Positions 16,799 through 25,512 of a stretch of 64,000 nucleotides of DNA are shown here, piece after piece. This stretch comes from Candidatus Babelota bacterium. Its GTDB lineage: Bacteria; Babelota; Babeliae; Babelales; Chromulinivoraceae. Positions within the stretch are counted from its first letter, which is position 1; the number at the start of each line of letters is the position of its first letter. The stretch is taken from assembly GCA_016183005.1 (NCBI GenBank), contig JACPFN010000011.1:1-64000 (forward strand), written 5' to 3'. The position numbers were made by a program, and so were the translations under genes. The notes beneath the pieces are model-generated. The model was not told the origin of the DNA. It saw only the letters and a program-made list of their open reading frames with translations, and did no database searches.

Positions 16799-18028
16799 AT
16801 GAAGTTTTCAATTATTTCTATAAGTTTTTTTATAATTTTATTAGTTACAATGCATACATTTTTTGTAACAGCACAGTGTCCAACTCCTGTTCCTATAGCA
16901 TATGAGCATGTTCGTCCTGGGAAAGTAGTAGCAGCTTATTTTGGTGGTTGGGATAAATATCATGCAACTTATAATGTTGAAAATATTGAGAAAGTGGCAG
17001 ATGTTTTAACTCATATTATCTATGCATTTGCTAAGCCAAATTCAAAAACAGGGTTATGTGAACTTGCTGATGAGTGGGCTGATTTAGGCGCTAATCTAGA
17101 GCATCGTAAAAAAATTGGTGGTAATTTTGGTAAACTTTTAAAATTGAAAAAGAAATATCCGCATCTTAAAATTTTACTTTCAGTTGGTGGTGGGACTTAT
17201 AGTAAAGCTTTAAGTGAAATAGCCAAGCAGGGTAAAATTTCTCAATTTGCAAAATCAGTGGTACAGATTTTAGAGCGTTATGAGTATGTATATGATCATT
17301 CTAAGCTTAATAATGAGTATAATCATTGGTTTGAATATCCAGAGCTTTTTGATGGGGTTGATTTAGATTGGGAGTGGACAGGAGCTGTGCCTTCAGAAGA
17401 TATAGATGGTTATACACAGCTTTTAAAGCAATTATCTGCATTATTAAAAAGAAAATTTAAAAAAATGATTTTAACTACAGCTATTCAGGTGAATTCTAAG
17501 GTTATTTCGGCGCTTGATCTATCACAGGTCTCTTCCTATGTTGATTGGTTTAATATTATGTCTTATAACTATGGTGGTCCGAATGTATCTGGAATTAGCA
17601 TGAATGCACCTATTTGTAATCAATGGTCTGATTATAGTATCGATAGCTCTATAAATAGTTTAATGGCTATGGGAATCTCTCCTGCAAAGATGGTGTTGGG
17701 TATTCCTTTGTATGGACATGTTTATGATAAAACAGATTCGAAATTGGGTTCAGCTTTTATAAAAACAGAAAAAACTGGTGCTTTTCGTTATAATCAAATT
17801 AAGGATTTATATTTGGATAATCCTGGTTGTAATATTTTATGGCATCCTAAGTCACATGTGCCGTATGCTTACTGTCCAGAAGATCAAATCTTTGTGAGTT
17901 ATGATGATGAGAATTCTATAAAGATTAAATATATGTATTCAAAACAAAAGAGATTAAAGGGTGTTTTCTTTTGGCGTCTTTCTGGTGATGATGATGATCA
18001 TAGTTTGATTAGGTCTATTAAAGAATAA
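16799..18028 (+). CDS. Secreted GH18 chitinase
   Basis: A 409-residue protein with a signal peptide (MKFSIISISFFIILLVTMHT...VTAQ) and a single GH18 TIM barrel. The barrel starts at KVVAAYFGGWDKYH, includes the substrate strand LLSVGGGTYS, and has the catalytic signature FDGVDLDWEW with D188, D190 and the proton donor E192. Later come the family motifs WFNIMSYNYGG and MVLGIPLYGHVY, and FWRLSGDDDDH near the end. It hydrolyses beta-1,4-GlcNAc polymers such as chitin. A run of seven G immediately before the start provides the ribosome-binding site. No carbohydrate-binding module is present. For an amoeba-associated bacterium the natural target would be chitin in host cyst walls or prey. Confidence 0.92.
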   Translation: MKFSIISISFFIILLVTMHTFFVTAQCPTPVPIAYEHVRPGKVVAAYFGGWDKYHATYNVENIEKVADVLTHIIYAFAKPNSKTGLCELADEWADLGANLEHRKKIGGNFGKLLKLKKKYPHLKILLSVGGGTYSKALSEIAKQGKISQFAKSVVQILERYEYVYDHSKLNNEYNHWFEYPELFDGVDLDWEWTGAVPSEDIDGYTQLLKQLSALLKRKFKKMILTTAIQVNSKVISALDLSQVSSYVDWFNIMSYNYGGPNVSGISMNAPICNQWSDYSIDSSINSLMAMGISPAKMVLGIPLYGHVYDKTDSKLGSAFIKTEKTGAFRYNQIKDLYLDNPGCNILWHPKSHVPYAYCPEDQIFVSYDDENSIKIKYMYSKQKRLKGVFFWRLSGDDDDHSLIRSIKE

Positions 18029-18030
18029 TG

Positions 18031-18047
18031 TCACAATGATATTGTGA
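18031..18047 (+). terminator. Short hairpin after the chitinase gene
   Basis: TCACAAT / ATTGTGA arms of 7 bp with a 3-base loop, two bases after the chitinase stop and followed by an AT-rich run. It is weak as a terminator. Confidence 0.35.
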
Positions 18048-18215
18048 TTAAATTTTAAAAAACAAGAATCATTTTAAAGAGATTGTTGAAAAAATTTCTG
18101 TTGGATCAGGGATTTTTTTATGCTTTTTGACACTATAAATAAATGAAAGTATTCTTAAAAAGAATTTGTTTAAAACAGTTTTTTCAGCAGCGAAATAATT
18201 TTTGGAGTTTTTTTA

Positions 18216-19640
18216 ATGCAGGTTGATTTAGATTTTATATCATCGGTTATTCCTCAGGCGCAAATACTTGGAAATTCTTGGCTTTCGGATGCTGATTATG
18301 TTATTGATTCAAGATTGGTTCAGCCAGGAGAGATATTTGTAGCTTTGACGGGAGCAAAATTTGATGGGCATGATTTTTTAAAACAAGCTTTAGATAATGG
18401 AGCTGCGGGATTTATTTTAAATGAATCTCAACGAAAAATTATATATGAAAAATATGCAAAGCTTTTAGAATCTAAATCCATACTGTTTGTTCCGGATACT
18501 CGATTAGCTCTGATAGAGCTTGCTCGTGCATGGCGAAAGAGATTTGATATATCAGTTGTAGGTGTTACTGGTAGTGTTGGTAAGACAACTACCAAAGAGA
18601 TTATTAGAAATATTTTAAAGATTGCACAGATTAATGCTTTGGTTTCATCTGGTAATCAAAATACGATGATTGGTGCATCTTTAAATATTTTAAAATTGAG
18701 ATCACGTCATAAGGTTGCCGTTTTTGAAATGGGGATTAGCGAGTTGGGAAACATGAAGCAGCTGACAGAATTAATTCATCCCACTTTAGCGATTATTACT
18801 CAGATTGCTCATGCTCATATGCAGGGCCTTGGTGGGCTTGCAACAATTTCTAAAGAAAAAAGAGAAATATTTTCTTTATTTGGTAATCATGATATCGGCA
18901 TTATCAATGGTGATCAAAAAGAGTTATCAGAAATATCATATCGTCATCCGGTAGTCTCTTTTGGAAAAAAACGAACCAATCAGATTCAGGCGCGCAGGGT
19001 TGTTATTGATAAAAACTTTATACATTTTACTTTGAAAATTTATAAAAATTCATACCCTGTTGTCTTGCCAACTTGCAATCAAACTCGCGTTATGAATGCT
19101 CTTGCAGCGATTGCGGTTGGTTATATGCTTGAAATTCCTGATACACTTCTTGTTAAGGCTATAGAGTTACCCATAGTGGTGAAAGGTAGATTTGAAATAC
19201 TGCAAAGCCCGCTGGGTGCTGAATTCATCAATGATGCTTATAATGCAAATCCAGACAGCGTAAAAGCATCGATTATCTCTTTTGATGGATATAAGACTGA
19301 AAAAAATAAAATAGTTGTTTTGGGTGATATGTTAGAGTTGGGAGATGATGTTATTTTTTGGCATCGTCAAATTGGGCGCTATCTTAGCAAAATTCATGAT
19401 TTATACAAAGTTGTTTTAATCGGGAATTATGTGCAGCATATGAAAAAAAGTTTGCCCTACGGCATTAAATATGAACTATTCGATACTGTTGAGCAAGCCT
19501 ATGATTGCATTAAGGGTTTGGCTCATGATAAAAATAATATTTTATTGTTTAAAGCATCAAATTCTATGCGTTTTTCTTATTTATTTGAAAAGATTTTTGA
19601 ATTAGAAAGTAACAATGATGAACGATACACAAGGTCATAA
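18216..19640 (+). CDS. murF: UDP-MurNAc-tripeptide--D-alanyl-D-alanine ligase MurF
   Basis: A 474-residue Mur ligase that completes the peptidoglycan stem peptide in the cytosol. The N-terminal uridine-binding part includes VIDSRLVQPGEIFVALTGAKFDGH. The central ATPase part has GVTGSVGKTTTKE (about 116-128), the Mur motif SSGNQNTMIG and MGISELGNMKQL; the C-terminal part has FINDAYNANPDSVKASI. TTTTGGAG precedes the ATG. The 3' end overlaps rsmH by 26 bases. That is a piece of the dcw cluster, but mraY, murD and the fts genes are not adjacent. Confidence 0.95.
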   Translation: MQVDLDFISSVIPQAQILGNSWLSDADYVIDSRLVQPGEIFVALTGAKFDGHDFLKQALDNGAAGFILNESQRKIIYEKYAKLLESKSILFVPDTRLALIELARAWRKRFDISVVGVTGSVGKTTTKEIIRNILKIAQINALVSSGNQNTMIGASLNILKLRSRHKVAVFEMGISELGNMKQLTELIHPTLAIITQIAHAHMQGLGGLATISKEKREIFSLFGNHDIGIINGDQKELSEISYRHPVVSFGKKRTNQIQARRVVIDKNFIHFTLKIYKNSYPVVLPTCNQTRVMNALAAIAVGYMLEIPDTLLVKAIELPIVVKGRFEILQSPLGAEFINDAYNANPDSVKASIISFDGYKTEKNKIVVLGDMLELGDDVIFWHRQIGRYLSKIHDLYKVVLIGNYVQHMKKSLPYGIKYELFDTVEQAYDCIKGLAHDKNNILLFKASNSMRFSYLFEKIFELESNNDERYTRS

Positions 19641-20526
19641 GACTGTTTTGCTTGAAGAAACAGTACAAGCACTTGATCCAAAGCCAGGAGAAATATATGT
19701 TGATGCTACGCTTGGTGGAGCGGGGCATACGCGTGCAATTTTACTTCGTGAGCCAAGGTGCAAGGTAATAGGATTAGATTGGGATAAGTCAGTTATTGAT
19801 ACAACTGGGGCAGCATTGGCAGCAGAATTTCCAGAAAGATTTTTTCCAGTATATGGAAATTTTGCAAAAATTACCGAGTTGGTTGCTCGAGCGGGATTTA
19901 CTAAAGTTCATGGGATTATTGCTGATTTTGGTACGTCTCAGATACAAATTCGTAATACCCCGGGTTTTTCTGTGCATGTTGATAGTTATTTAGATATGAG
20001 ATTTTCTCCCGGAATGTTTTATAGAACGGCATATGATGTCGTGAATAGATTTAAAGAGGATGATCTTGCAGATATATTTTTCAATTTAGGTGGTGAAAGT
20101 AGGGGAAGGAAGATAGCTCGAGCAATTATTCAGGCTCGTAGCAAAAAAAAGATTGAAACAACATTTCAGCTTGTAAAAATCATAGAAGATATTACCCCTG
20201 GATCTTATCACAAAATTCATCCAGCAACGAAAGCTTTTCAAGCATTACGAATTTATGTTAATCAGGAGCTTGAGAACATCGAGTCTTTCTTGCAAAATTC
20301 TATGAAGGTTTTACATGATGGCGGCAGGCTTGTTTGTATCAGTTTTCATTCTTTGGAAGATCGCATTGTAAAACATTTTTTCAGAGATAATGATATAAAG
20401 AAAACTGAATCAAAAATTGGTTTTCAGATGATTACCAAAAAAGCCTGTATGGCATCAGAGCAGGAGCTTGATCAGAATCGTAGTGCTCGTAGCGCAAGAC
20501 TCAGAGCAGGAATTCTTAGAATTTAA
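19615..20526 (+). CDS. rsmH: 16S rRNA (cytosine-N4)-methyltransferase RsmH
   Basis: A 303-residue methyltransferase that modifies C1402 of 16S rRNA in the ribosomal decoding centre. SAM-binding motif YVDATLGGAGHTRAIL, then VIGLDWD, IIADFGTSQIQI (DLG of the family replaced by DFG), and the C-terminal signature ICISFHSLEDRIVKHFF. Two adjacent ATG codons (19615 and 19618) both fit. The overlap with murF indicates co-translation. In the family's third motif the usual S is retained (DFGTSQIQ). Confidence 0.95.
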   Translation: MMNDTQGHKTVLLEETVQALDPKPGEIYVDATLGGAGHTRAILLREPRCKVIGLDWDKSVIDTTGAALAAEFPERFFPVYGNFAKITELVARAGFTKVHGIIADFGTSQIQIRNTPGFSVHVDSYLDMRFSPGMFYRTAYDVVNRFKEDDLADIFFNLGGESRGRKIARAIIQARSKKKIETTFQLVKIIEDITPGSYHKIHPATKAFQALRIYVNQELENIESFLQNSMKVLHDGGRLVCISFHSLEDRIVKHFFRDNDIKKTESKIGFQMITKKACMASEQELDQNRSARSARLRAGILRI

Positions 20527-20674
20527 TTTGACAAAATCTGTTTTGGAAGCTAAATTTAATCATGTAGTAATTAAGCGGCTTTTTAAAAACAGGAGGTCGA
20601 CACAAAAAAAGGAATTGTTTGAAATAGTACACGATGAAATTTAATACATATAATAAACATTAAGGACATTGTCG

Positions 20675-20938
20675 ATGAAAATAACCGAGGTAAAAGTTTA
20701 TCCTGTGCAAGAAAGCGGTAGATTAAAAGCTTATGCTACTATGGTATTTGATGACTGCTTTATTATTAGAGATTTGAAAATTATCGAAGGCGACAACGGA
20801 TTATTCGTATCTATGCCATCAAGAAGAAGAAAAGATGGTTTTAGAGATATCGTTCATCCCCTCAATTCAGATACACGTAAAATGATTGAAGATTCAATTA
20901 TTCAAGAATTTAAAACATCTGTTGAGCAAGGCGTTTAA
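20675..20938 (+). CDS. spoVG: SpoVG family RNA/DNA-binding regulator
   Basis: An 87-residue protein starting MKITEVKVYPV, exactly as SpoVG proteins do, with conserved LKAYATMVFDDCFIIRDLKI, then FVSMPSRRRKDGFRDIVHP and NSDTRKMIEDSI. These small proteins bind nucleic acid and adjust gene expression in many bacteria. I start at the ATG at 20675 because AAGGA lies eight bases upstream; the TTG at 20669 is too close to that site. The tRNA gene follows directly. Confidence 0.93.
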   Translation: MKITEVKVYPVQESGRLKAYATMVFDDCFIIRDLKIIEGDNGLFVSMPSRRRKDGFRDIVHPLNSDTRKMIEDSIIQEFKTSVEQGV

Positions 20939-20949
20939 GAAAGATTAAC

Positions 20950-21024
20950 TGGAGCGTGGCCAAGTGGTAAGGCACCTGTTTTTGGTGCAGGCATGCGGAG
21001 GTTCGAATCCTCCCGCTCCAACCA
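20950..21024 (+). tRNA. tRNA-Gln (anticodon TTG)
   Basis: Folds by hand: acceptor TGGAGCG / CGCTCCA (7 bp), D stem GCC/GGC, anticodon stem CCTGT/GCAGG with loop TTTTGGT giving TTG at 20982-20984, T stem GGAGG/CCTCC with TTCGAAT loop, discriminator A and encoded CCA at 21022-21024. It decodes CAA and CAG. Confidence 0.95.
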
Positions 21025-21027
21025 AAT

Positions 21028-21066
21028 AAAATCCCAATTACATGAAAATGGATTGGGATTTTTTAT
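21028..21066 (+). terminator. Rho-independent terminator after tRNA-Gln
   Basis: AAATCCCAAT and ATTGGGATTT form a 10-bp stem with a loop of 13 bases, followed by TTTTT. It lies just after the tRNA and ends the spoVG-tRNA stretch before maf. Confidence 0.8.
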
Positions 21067-21091
21067 TACTTGTTTTTTGGAGACTTTTAAT

Positions 21092-21733
21092 ATGTCAGAA
21101 TATAAAAAATCATTAAAATATATTTTATATTTAGCTTCTGGATCTCAGTCGAGAAAAAATCTTTTATCGGATGCTCAAATTCCTTTTGCTATTATTCCAC
21201 AATTTGCTGACGAATCTGTTGTGTCGTTAAATGGCCCTTTGCAGGATATTGTTCAAGATATTGCAATGCTTAAAATGAAGCATGTACAAATTCCTGAAGG
21301 CAAAATTGAAGGGCAAATTATTTTTATTTTGACTGCAGACACATTAACATTGACAGGAGGGCCAGAATCCTTTGAAATTTTTGGAAAGCCAAAAGATCGT
21401 GATCATGCGAAATATATGATTAAATCTGGAAATAAGGGTTCTATTACGGGTACTGCGTTTTGCGTACAAAAACTAATTTGGAAAAATTCAGAATGGAATC
21501 GATTAGATCAAGAGATCGGATATGCAGAAGGGTGGAATTTAATTGATATTCCAGATTCTTTTATAGATTTTTACTTAGATCATGTTGATTATATGAATCT
21601 GAGTGGTGCTATTAAAATTCGTGGATTTTGTGAACAATTTACAAAAGAAGTTCGTGGATCTTATAGTGCAATCATGGGACTTCCTATGTATGAACTACGT
21701 GGATTACTCATGCGTATGGGATTTTACGAATAA
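21092..21733 (+). CDS. maf: Maf-like nucleoside triphosphate pyrophosphatase
   Basis: About 213 residues. Family motifs are LASGSQSRKNLL near the N-terminus, the conserved DESV, catalytic Asp in LTADTLTL, the GKPKDRDHAKYM loop and a Gly/Ser-rich GSITGTAFCV. Maf proteins hydrolyse non-canonical or modified nucleotides to monophosphates and can affect cell division. I start at the ATG at 21092, with TTGGAG upstream; a longer frame from 20993 would run through the tRNA and its terminator and is not credible. The protein is slightly longer than usual (about 190). Confidence 0.85.
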   Translation: MSEYKKSLKYILYLASGSQSRKNLLSDAQIPFAIIPQFADESVVSLNGPLQDIVQDIAMLKMKHVQIPEGKIEGQIIFILTADTLTLTGGPESFEIFGKPKDRDHAKYMIKSGNKGSITGTAFCVQKLIWKNSEWNRLDQEIGYAEGWNLIDIPDSFIDFYLDHVDYMNLSGAIKIRGFCEQFTKEVRGSYSAIMGLPMYELRGLLMRMGFYE

Positions 21734-21975
21734 TCTATATTATAAACTCTTTTTATTCGCATCTTGGTATTGATTGATAGTTTGTCATTTTAAATGATCT
21801 CTAGCAGATAAATCCGCCCAATTTAAATCAAGCGGATCTATCTTATATGTGCCTATCTTGGTAGTTTGTTGATTTTTTTATTTTTCAATTCGTTGATGAT
21901 CATTATACAAGTTTTTTGTAAAATCTTCTCAAAGTGAAACTTTTGCTAAATTTGGAATGATATCCCAACGGATAT

Positions 21976-23505
21976 TTATTTAAGAAGTTCATAAATTTCA
22001 TCGCCGTACAAGGTTTCTTTTTCAAGAAGCGCTTGTGCAAGTTTATGAAGTTTATCGATATTAGCATTGAGTAATTGTACGGTTCTTTGATATTGGGTAT
22101 TAAGAATTAAATTTACCTCTTGGTTTAATGCTATTTTGTCAATCGAATCTTCTTTGATGGCAACCATAAGATTGTTTCCCATACCATATTCTTGGATCAT
22201 TTTGGTAGCTATTTGGGTGGCAACTTGTAAGTCAGAATACGGTCCTGTTGAAATAAGATTAAATATGATCTCTTCTGCTGCCCGGCCACCAAAGGCCGTT
22301 GCAATACTATTTAAGGCATCTTCTTTAGATTGATATTTTATGAACTCTTCATTTAATTCAATTGTCTGAGTAATCCCTCCGGTGTTTCCACGAGGAATAA
22401 TAGTAATTTTAGTTACTTTGTGAGTTGCTTGAGTTAGTATGCTGATGAGCGCATGTCCAGCTTCGTGATATGCAGTAATTTTTTTATAATGTGCATCAAG
22501 CCTTTTGTCTGAAAGAATACCAATTTGTTGAATATTTAAAGCTTCTTCTAAGTCACGTATTGTTACCATGGATTGATTATTATTAATTGCGATTCTTGCG
22601 CTACTTTGAACAATGTCTGCAAGCTCAGAAGCTGTAAGGCCTGCTGTAAATTGAACAATGACAGATAAGTCCATATTTTGTTCATGTTCTATTTTGCTTA
22701 AATAAAGTTGTAAAATAGCTTTACGATCTATTGAATTAGGTAGGTCCATATGTATTTTATGACTAATTCTTCCTGGACGGAGTACCGCAGTATCGATTTT
22801 CTCGGGAAGATTTGTTGCAGCTATGACGATAATAGGAAATTTTTGATCTTTAACAAAGCCATCAAGCTCAGTTAAAAGAGCTATGACCGTAAAGTCGTTT
22901 GCTTTTTCGCGATTTAAAGCAATAAGTTCGAATTCATCTAAAAATATAATGCATGGTTTCTCCTCAGCTTTAGCTTGGTCAAAGATTTTTTTGATACGGC
23001 TAGGCCCTGAAGCAAAATCAGCACCATTTCCGCAGATAATTGAGCAGTTGGCTTCTCCTGCAAGAGCTCGTACCAAAAGAGTTTTCCCTGTTCCTGGAGC
23101 CCCTGTTAAAAGAATTCCTTTAGGTGGTTGTGCACCAAAGGCTTCGTACTTTTTTGGATCTTTAAGGTGCGTAATAATATCTTGAAATAGTTGTTTTTCT
23201 TTATGATATCCAGCGATAGATGCAAAAGATTCTTTGATTTCTCCTGGTTGATATACTTTAAAATCCTTTTCTTTGTTTAATTCTATGATGTATTCAATAA
23301 GTTGTTTACCACCTATTTTTAGTGCAAAAAACATCATGGTAGAATAAATAAATGCATTTCTTACCGTTTTACCAAGATCGGTTGAACTAACATCAAGCAG
23401 TGTTTGTCCAGCTTTATGGACTAAAGAGCTTTCTGGTTCTTGTGGTTTTAGTAAATTTGTTGTTGCAATCAACAAGCATGAAAATAAGATCGTAAATTTT
23501 TTCAT
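21976..23505 (-). CDS. FtsH-like AAA+ zinc protease, divergent paralogue
   Basis: A 509-residue protein: export-type N-terminus (MKKFTILFSCLLIATTNLL), one hydrophobic helix (AFIYSTMMFFALKI), AAA+ with Walker A GAPGTGKT (135-142), Walker B CIIFLDE (185-191), then the peptidase zinc motif HEAGH (347-351) with a third-ligand region TGPYSDLQVAT. Family role: ATP-driven degradation of membrane proteins. Two oddities: it is about 100 residues shorter than usual, with no real periplasmic domain; and pore loop 1, normally FVEMFVGVG after the SDF motif, is missing (GADFASGPSRIKKI). The second Arg finger region is altered (RPGRISHK). It may not be the housekeeping FtsH. Confidence 0.8.
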   Translation of the reverse strand: MKKFTILFSCLLIATTNLLKPQEPESSLVHKAGQTLLDVSSTDLGKTVRNAFIYSTMMFFALKIGGKQLIEYIIELNKEKDFKVYQPGEIKESFASIAGYHKEKQLFQDIITHLKDPKKYEAFGAQPPKGILLTGAPGTGKTLLVRALAGEANCSIICGNGADFASGPSRIKKIFDQAKAEEKPCIIFLDEFELIALNREKANDFTVIALLTELDGFVKDQKFPIIVIAATNLPEKIDTAVLRPGRISHKIHMDLPNSIDRKAILQLYLSKIEHEQNMDLSVIVQFTAGLTASELADIVQSSARIAINNNQSMVTIRDLEEALNIQQIGILSDKRLDAHYKKITAYHEAGHALISILTQATHKVTKITIIPRGNTGGITQTIELNEEFIKYQSKEDALNSIATAFGGRAAEEIIFNLISTGPYSDLQVATQIATKMIQEYGMGNNLMVAIKEDSIDKIALNQEVNLILNTQYQRTVQLLNANIDKLHKLAQALLEKETLYGDEIYELLK

Positions 23506-23720
23506 AAAACTGTTTCCTTGGTAGAAAAAAAATTAATAGAGAGCGCATGAAATTATTGTCTTGCGAAATCCCTAAGTTTTCCCAATGTAATCACCTTTTT
23601 AATATATCAGATGGCAATAAAACTACAATTGCAAGACTTAGTTTTATGTATCAAGCTTCTAATGTTTAATATTTATTATGAAATAGTTTTGTAGAGATAA
23701 AATAAAAAATTAATGCCTAT

Positions 23721-23748
23721 TAAAGGGTGCATTTGAAAGCACCCTTTA
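23721..23748. terminator. Hairpin terminator downstream of the 23766 gene
   Basis: TAAAGGGTGC and GCACCCTTTA form a perfect 10-bp stem around an 8-base loop. On the minus strand it is 17 bases past the stop of the 23766 gene. There is little T-rich tail, so efficiency is uncertain. Confidence 0.6.
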
Positions 23749-23765
23749 ATATAAGATCTTTATTA

Positions 23766-24239
23766 TTAGTTTAATATCATTTTTTGGTCTTTACTTTGCT
23801 TGGGTTCCCATTGTTTTAAGAGTTCTTTTAAAAACATTTTTTTGGCATCATTATTATTCTTAGGGCGAATTTTTTCAGCAGTTGCCATAACTGTCGATTT
23901 AATAGTTTCAAAATCAAAATGTTTTGGATCGATGCGATCAAGAGTGTCCATAACATTCGGGTGGACAATCGTTTTTGTATGCGACTGATTGTTTAACATG
24001 GTTATGTGATTTTCTAAAAGATTTAAGAAATCTACGACACTATTTTGTAGATTTGTTGCATCCTCTATTTCATCAAACATATTCTGTTTTTTTATTTTTT
24101 CTTCAAAGCCCTTATAGTATGCTTGAGTAATAAGTTCTGAAAGAGCTGCTTCCTCATATTTCATAAGCCAATGGAGAATATGAAGTAATTCCGGTGAAAT
24201 CACAAATTGTTCCTCTTCAAAAAAATGTTCATTTGACAT
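23766..24239 (-). CDS. Cytosolic acidic helical protein, function unknown
   Basis: A 157-residue protein with no signal or membrane segment, rich in Glu, Asp, Asn and Lys. It is predominantly helical (LHILHWLMKYEEAALSELI, ENHITMLNNQSHTKT) with a Lys-rich tail (KKMFLKELLKQWEPKQSKD). AAGGAAG lies upstream of the ATG. The HspR-like gene is 76 bases upstream on the same strand, so both may be on one transcript, which would suggest a stress-related role. I do not recognise the family. Confidence 0.55.
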   Translation of the reverse strand: MSNEHFFEEEQFVISPELLHILHWLMKYEEAALSELITQAYYKGFEEKIKKQNMFDEIEDATNLQNSVVDFLNLLENHITMLNNQSHTKTIVHPNVMDTLDRIDPKHFDFETIKSTVMATAEKIRPKNNNDAKKMFLKELLKQWEPKQSKDQKMILN

Positions 24240-24315
24240 AAAGCTTCCTTTCTTTTTAAAGTGGCCAATACTTTATTTTTTCTGCCGTGATATCTGTTAT
24301 AAACCTTATGATGGA

Positions 24316-24780
24316 TTATTCTTCATAGTCTATATCCCAATCCTTAAATGGTGATTTTTGTTCTTTTGACGTATTTTTTTCTTGTTGAACGGTAGAAGTT
24401 TCTTCTTTTTTGCTTTTAAGTTGTTTAGTATAATTTTCAATTAAATGTTTTCTGTTTTGTGTTTCATGAGTAAGTTCTCTTTGAGTTTCTGTAAATATTT
24501 TATTCATATCTTGTTGCATTTTTTTCATCTTTTTTTGAAGTTGCAAAATCATTTCTACGCCAGCTAGATTAATTCCTAATTGATGTGTTAGATAAATGAT
24601 TTCTTCTAGTTTTTCAACATCTTCTTCTGAAAACATGCGAGTATTTCCATCGGATCTTTTAGGGTTTATAAAACCTTCTTTTTCATAAAGTCGAATGGTT
24701 TGTTGATGAACAGAAAACATTTTAGAAACAGCAGATATTGAAAAAAAAGCTTTTCCGCGTTTTATTTTTTTTTCAGCCAT
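24316..24780 (-). CDS. HspR-like MerR family regulator
   Basis: A 154-residue protein. Residues 10-80 form the MerR DNA-binding domain: FFSISAVSKMFSVHQQTIRLYE, then GNTRMFSEEDVEKLEEI and LGINLAGVEMIL. The HQQT-RLYE and INLAGVEMIL pattern is that of HspR, which represses dnaK and clpB operons. The C-terminus is a coiled coil (LQKKMKKMQQDMNKIF) with a Gln/Lys-rich tail; there are no effector-binding Cys. dnaK is about 10 kb away, with an inverted repeat at its promoter that differs from the actinobacterial HAIR site. Confidence 0.75.
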   Translation of the reverse strand: MAEKKIKRGKAFFSISAVSKMFSVHQQTIRLYEKEGFINPKRSDGNTRMFSEEDVEKLEEIIYLTHQLGINLAGVEMILQLQKKMKKMQQDMNKIFTETQRELTHETQNRKHLIENYTKQLKSKKEETSTVQQEKNTSKEQKSPFKDWDIDYEE

Positions 24781-24970
24781 ACATTAATACTTTCATGTTT
24801 TAATACAAAACCCTAGCATTATAAATATACCATATGTTACAAATTGATCCATAGAGCATAGTTTTATCAGGATGTTTTTTTTTTGCTAGTTTAAAGTTTA
24901 AAAAATGAGTTTGGAAAAAAAATTAAAGGATGAAAAATATTTTTTAAATTTTGATATGGTGAGTTAATAA

Positions 24971-24996
24971 AAAGGGTAGTTGTAGAGCTACCCTTT
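24971..24996 (-). terminator. Hairpin terminator of the MscS-like gene
   Basis: AAAGGGTAG and CTACCCTTT (9 bp, 8-base loop). On the minus strand it lies just past the stop at 25001 and is followed by TTTTTAT. Confidence 0.75.
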
Positions 24997-25000
24997 GAGT

Positions 25001-25498
25001 TTATTCTTTTATAATTGCTATCGGATTGGTATACAATACAATATTTGGGATTAAAATTGTCATGTTGTCATATTCGATTGTTGTATATCGTAAATTGATA
25101 TCGATAACTCGTCCTTGCCAGTCTTTAGTTTTGATATAATCATTAATTTTAATATATTTGTAGCCTAAGATAAGGATACTTGCTATAAAGTTGGCAACGA
25201 TATCTTTCATGCCATAACTTAAAACGATACCTGTGATACCAAAAAGAGCAAAGAACATGTTAAGATCTAGTCCTAAATTTTGAAGAGCAATAGCTCCAAA
25301 AAATATATTTATAATATATCGCATGATTTTAGTGATCATAATGCAGGAGTGATGATCTAGGTTGTTTTTTGTGCAGGCACTATGAATAGATGGAGTAATC
25401 GAATTAATAAAAATTCTAGCTAAAATCATTATTCCTAAAGCGAGAGTTAATTTTATTAAAAAGTTTAGTGTAAATATTTCTAATCCTATATTTTCCAT
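25001..25498 (-). CDS. Small MscS-type mechanosensitive channel
   Basis: A 165-residue membrane protein with three helices (FLIKLTLALGIMILARIFI; YIINIFFGAIALQNLGL; MFFALFGITGIVLSYGMKDIVANF). The third is the pore-lining MscS helix rich in Gly and Ala, followed by the beta domain (IKINDYIKTKDWQGRVIDINLRYTTI) and NMTILIPN. Such channels open under membrane tension and release osmolytes. It ends soon after the beta domain, so the large cytoplasmic cage is missing; small MscS homologues of this kind exist. It is 14 bases downstream of ychF. Confidence 0.85.
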   Translation of the reverse strand: MENIGLEIFTLNFLIKLTLALGIMILARIFINSITPSIHSACTKNNLDHHSCIMITKIMRYIINIFFGAIALQNLGLDLNMFFALFGITGIVLSYGMKDIVANFIASILILGYKYIKINDYIKTKDWQGRVIDINLRYTTIEYDNMTILIPNIVLYTNPIAIIKE

Positions 25499-25512
25499 AA
25501 GTTTAATCCCTT

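Noticed and set aside
20993-21091. Extension of the maf reading frame upstream, starting inside the tRNA
   Set aside because: The region holds tRNA-Gln and its terminator; the ATG at 21092 has a ribosome-binding site and gives the family's usual N-terminus.
22883-23185. 100-codon plus-strand frame inside the FtsH-like gene, and similar shadows in lepA, dnaK, proS and others
   Set aside because: They lie fully antisense to genes with clear family motifs, lack ribosome-binding sites and have atypical amino-acid composition.
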